From Aphis gossypii (taxonomy: Eukaryota > Arthropoda > Insecta > Hemiptera > Aphididae), in the NCBI RefSeq assembly GCF_020184175.1, contig NC_065533.1, positions 49,824,351 through 49,888,350 on the forward strand: DNA of 64,000 nucleotides. Direction: 5' to 3'. Under the pieces are notes generated by a model that was given only the letters and a program-made list of their open reading frames with translations, did no database searches and was not told where the DNA came from. The first letter of the stretch is position 1. Each line of letters starts with the position of its first letter. Below, piece after piece: positions 60,816 through 64,000 of the stretch. A program made the position numbers and the translations under genes.

Positions 60816-63517
60816 ACGTTTACGTAGAACTCTAGACGATTACAGAACTTTCTGTAATTTTGTTGTAATTTAATAATAGTTCTTACGATGGTTATTTCTT
60901 ATTGGTACATTAAAATATACAAAACTATTAAAATACTTACAAAAAATATACTTTAGACTTTTTATAAATTGCCATACAAAAAAGCAGCATCCATATGTTT
61001 GTATTTTTTGTTATTTATTGTGTATATTAAAGAAGAAAAGGGTACACATCGTATTTATTGGAGTTAAAAATAAGTTATTGACTTAATATTTCAATATTAT
61101 TAACTTATTGTCTGCAATAATATTAAAATATAATAGATGTCAATGAAGTATTTAATTCTAAATACTATTTTACATAATACTTTTGTTTTACGTTTTGATT
61201 TAAAACAAAAACCTAAGGAGTATATTTTTGATTTTCATCAACATAATAGACACAATCATAGTCATTAGTCATATGCAACTTTAGTTTGGGATCAGGATGA
61301 AATATAAACTCTGTTTATTTCATATTATTTTTGGAATAAAAGTTTCTTTTATCTTTAAATACACCCTTACGACGAAATAGAATGATTAGCCAATATAAAT
61401 AGTTTATACGAATTAATAATTTATTGTAATATTCTTGCATTAATTTTAATTAATTTGAATTAAAACACAGCGACATTACTACAACTGAAACAGTTGTTTC
61501 GACTTCTCTGATGGTTTTTTTCGCAGCTACACAATATTGTGGTGTAAAGCATACTTATAATTTTTTTTGTCATTATAACGTAAACAATTTCACCCTTTAT
61601 ACTGGACCAAAAATTATGGTTTAATATATTATAATTTGGTAAATTAGGTATCTAGATTGTAGTGCTGCGGCTGCAGCACATATTATAATTATATGATATA
61701 CGTGCGGACTTTGATAAACACTGTCGTCGTACCGTTATAGTGTTATACCGTTATATTACATTATATTATTATATACACAACGCAAATACCTTGGCGTCGG
61801 CGGTCGTCGATTACTTCATTACCTCCAATTATAATCATATCCACATTGTGTTGTGTGTATACGTATACAACACAGTGTGTATACTTGGCTGAGTGGTAAA
61901 CTTTAACGTTTGCAGAGCTTACACGGAATCAGACAAGTTTTGAGGCGTATTATTTATAGTCAAACACGCGTATACGTATATACAGGTACTGTTAAACTGC
62001 AAATAATACATACACTGCGCGTCTTCCCGAATAACGTATATGTATGATAATAACGCTTTTGTCAATGTATATACTTCTCACGTTTTATTATTATCGTCAT
62101 AATCATAATCATCATTGCCATCGTCTTCGGTGTTGATATTTCCTCAGTCTCTGTCGCGGTCAACTGGAGGCAAGTACCTTATACATGTACGCGTCGATTT
62201 CAGGTATTAGGTGATTACTGCAAAGAGGACGTTCGATCGGAAGCTCTGTAAATAGGCCCACCCGAGTATACGGGTCGTAAACAAGCGGATATAATAACGA
62301 TAATTGACCGAGAATATGCTATGTTAACGTCGTACGAAACGTGGATCGTTCGGTGGCGCATATGCGTATGGCGTGGCCAGTGGCTATCAGGATTCAGGGG
62401 TGTTACGTTATAATATTATACGTAATATTATAATGATAGTATATAAACTGCCCACACACAACAGTGTTATATATTTATATATTTTTTACGCGCATTGTTA
62501 TTATTACTATTATCATTATTATAATATTAGATTATCGCCTTGTGCCCGACCACTGCAGTTAGGTTGAGGGGCGTGTCATCTCACGATAATATAGTATTTT
62601 ATTATTTTTTAAACGATTGGTGAGCAAAATTAAACCCGTTATCTCCTCGGAATATTATTGAACGGCCGCATCGATATCATTATATTACACGCATGTAAGC
62701 ACCGTCTCCTTATCGTGTAATAACATCATTTTTATCCCGCGATGGTCGTCCAAATAGCCGGTTTGCGCAATACACATAACAATATATAATATACATAACA
62801 TGCCAATTTTCGATGTATCCGAATACCGTAACCCACCCTTTTCAGTGTTACGGTCCCTAGCCGTATTCAATAACACCGAGAAATATTGTCCTCTTTTATC
62901 ATTACCACTCTCACGTTACTTATAAATTATATATGTATATATATATAGAACTATATAGCATTGCATAAGTATTACACTGTTGGTGTTTTTCTTCTTATTA
63001 TTATTATGATAATCATCGTCATTGTAATAAAAAACAACGACCACTATAGTTTTTTCATCGCGAATTTTCCTTTGCCGGATAGTATACGAGTATTCTATAC
63101 ATGTACGCGCGAATTCCCACGAAATCTCGAACTGGTAGCTTATTTAAAATAATATATACAAGATATATTCCCCGCGTCCTATTATAGGTTCAAATGAATT
63201 ATACTTATTCCATATAATACTTCTATCGAGCATTTACCCAGTGGCCACAATAGTAATAAAATATCTCATTTTGTATAATAATATACGAGTATAAATCATT
63301 GCGTTTTAAATTTTATACTCGCATACAGTCCAGTCTAAAACTCGTTTAAAGAAATTATTATTTTGTTCGTGTTTTATGTTCTGTGTTTTTATTATTAATA
63401 TTTTTTTAGCCTTTTGCTCTTTTTTATGATCGGCGGACAGCCGTTCGGCGACGGTGGCTGTTCTGTTTTGGACATACGGATTTTATTTACGAAAATTCAT
63501 TTATAATGCACCCTGAA

Positions 63518-63576
<59 letters not shown>

Positions 63577-64000
63577 TTACTTCTACTACTAATAATAATA
63601 ATATTATTATTATAATACACCGTCCTGTAGACCTACTACCCCCCAACTCCTCGAATCACCGTCCACCGCGGCTATATACAATAAATATTACTATAATAAT
63701 AACTCAAATACACTGAGTAGTTATTATAATAATGACGCCGTCGTGGCACATTTCTACAATAATAATACAACGCGTATTAGTCACAAACCCTGGGCTCAGC
63801 AGCGGTCTTAGGGGAAAAAGTCGAGGGTAGTGGCTTATACCTCCTCTCCCGTTGGTAATCATCTATCCTCTACGACTTTCACTCGCAGGCAGCGTATCCC
63901 CTCAGCCACCCCCTAACACCCGCCGTTCATGACATTTGTAATGTGATGGCATTTATTATTAAAGAAGAAAAAATATAATGCTTAAAATGCATCGACGAAA
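60816..64000. other. Right-end intergenic DNA with CpG-retaining stretches
   Basis: No gene is supported. At about 61790-62400, 62540-62860 and 63420-63950 the composition is more balanced and CpG dinucleotides are frequent, unlike most non-coding DNA in the window. This could be distal regulatory sequence of the Sidestep-like gene or the start of a gene beyond the right edge. Confidence 0.4.
63518..63617. repeat. (TAC)n to (AAT)n compound microsatellite
   Basis: About twenty TAC triplets, a short interruption (TATTACTTC), three more, and then AAT/ATT triplets. Likely polymorphic in length. Confidence 0.9.

Noticed and set aside
62685..62876. Minus-strand 63-codon frame with a hydrophobic stretch and KETVLTC, like a signal peptide before an Ig domain
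   Set aside because: No continuation of an Ig domain in any plausible downstream exon could be found, and the segment lacks conserved residues; it is too weak to call.
1..64000. CRISPR arrays, rRNA or tRNA genes, bacterial operons
   Set aside because: No regularly spaced direct repeats, no conserved rRNA blocks and no tRNA cloverleaf with the usual box sequences were seen; the gene structure is clearly eukaryotic.

Overview
This is eukaryotic, AT-rich DNA with spliced genes, long introns and dense transposon debris. The proteins are animal and arthropod in type. The base composition, the frequent TAGGTAGGTA-like motifs and the repeat families point to a hemipteran insect, most likely an aphid; that is an inference, since no marker gene names the species. 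There are no operons, CRISPR arrays, or rRNA or tRNA genes that I can see.

Three protein-coding genes could be assembled by joining open segments across GT-AG introns. (1) The left edge holds the 3' part of a FAM20B-type glycosaminoglycan xylosylkinase (+ strand, four exons, 85-6028; the 5' exons lie outside the window). (2) A complete protein O-mannosyltransferase 2 gene (POMT2, 'twisted' in Drosophila) lies on the - strand at 14877-20387, with 17 exons and 710 codons plus stop. (3) A complete Sidestep-family cell-surface receptor lies on the - strand at 26657-52356. I assign it 13 exons, 1091 codons, signal peptide, five Ig domains, one FNIII domain, one transmembrane segment and a cytoplasmic tail. 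In both complete models the summed exon length is divisible by three and every junction keeps frame. The first exon of the receptor is the least certain part.

Region by region: 1-6.3 kb is FAM20B. From 7.2 to 12.1 kb lies a graveyard of decayed elements: a Merlin/IS1595-like transposase, a pogo-like MITE, an IS630/Tc1/mariner-type transposase, a Ty3/Gypsy integrase, a fold-back element, and a mariner fragment split by a hAT MITE that still has a perfect 8-bp target duplication. 12.1-14.9 kb appears empty. 14.9-20.4 kb is POMT2, with a second hAT MITE (perfect 8-bp duplication) in one intron. 20.4-26.6 kb is intergenic. 26.6-52.4 kb is the Sidestep-like gene, whose large introns carry a hAT relic and several copies of a composite repeat family. 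52.4-53.6 kb is GC- and CpG-rich and is probably the promoter and 5' UTR of that gene. 53.6-64 kb has no gene I can support. It holds two more copies of the composite repeat, microsatellites, and a CpG-retaining stretch at the right end that may be regulatory DNA.

FAM20B and POMT2 are convergent neighbours and both act on glycans in the secretory pathway (proteoglycan linker xylose in the Golgi, O-mannose in the ER). I see no sign of co-regulation. The Sidestep-like protein is a neuronal adhesion or guidance receptor of a family known to bind Beaten-path proteins. No new biological system is evident. The most interesting observations are the strictly phase-1 domain-boundary introns of the receptor, the composite repeat family with inverted ends and an internal 548-bp-spaced duplication, and the nested elements with intact target-site duplications.
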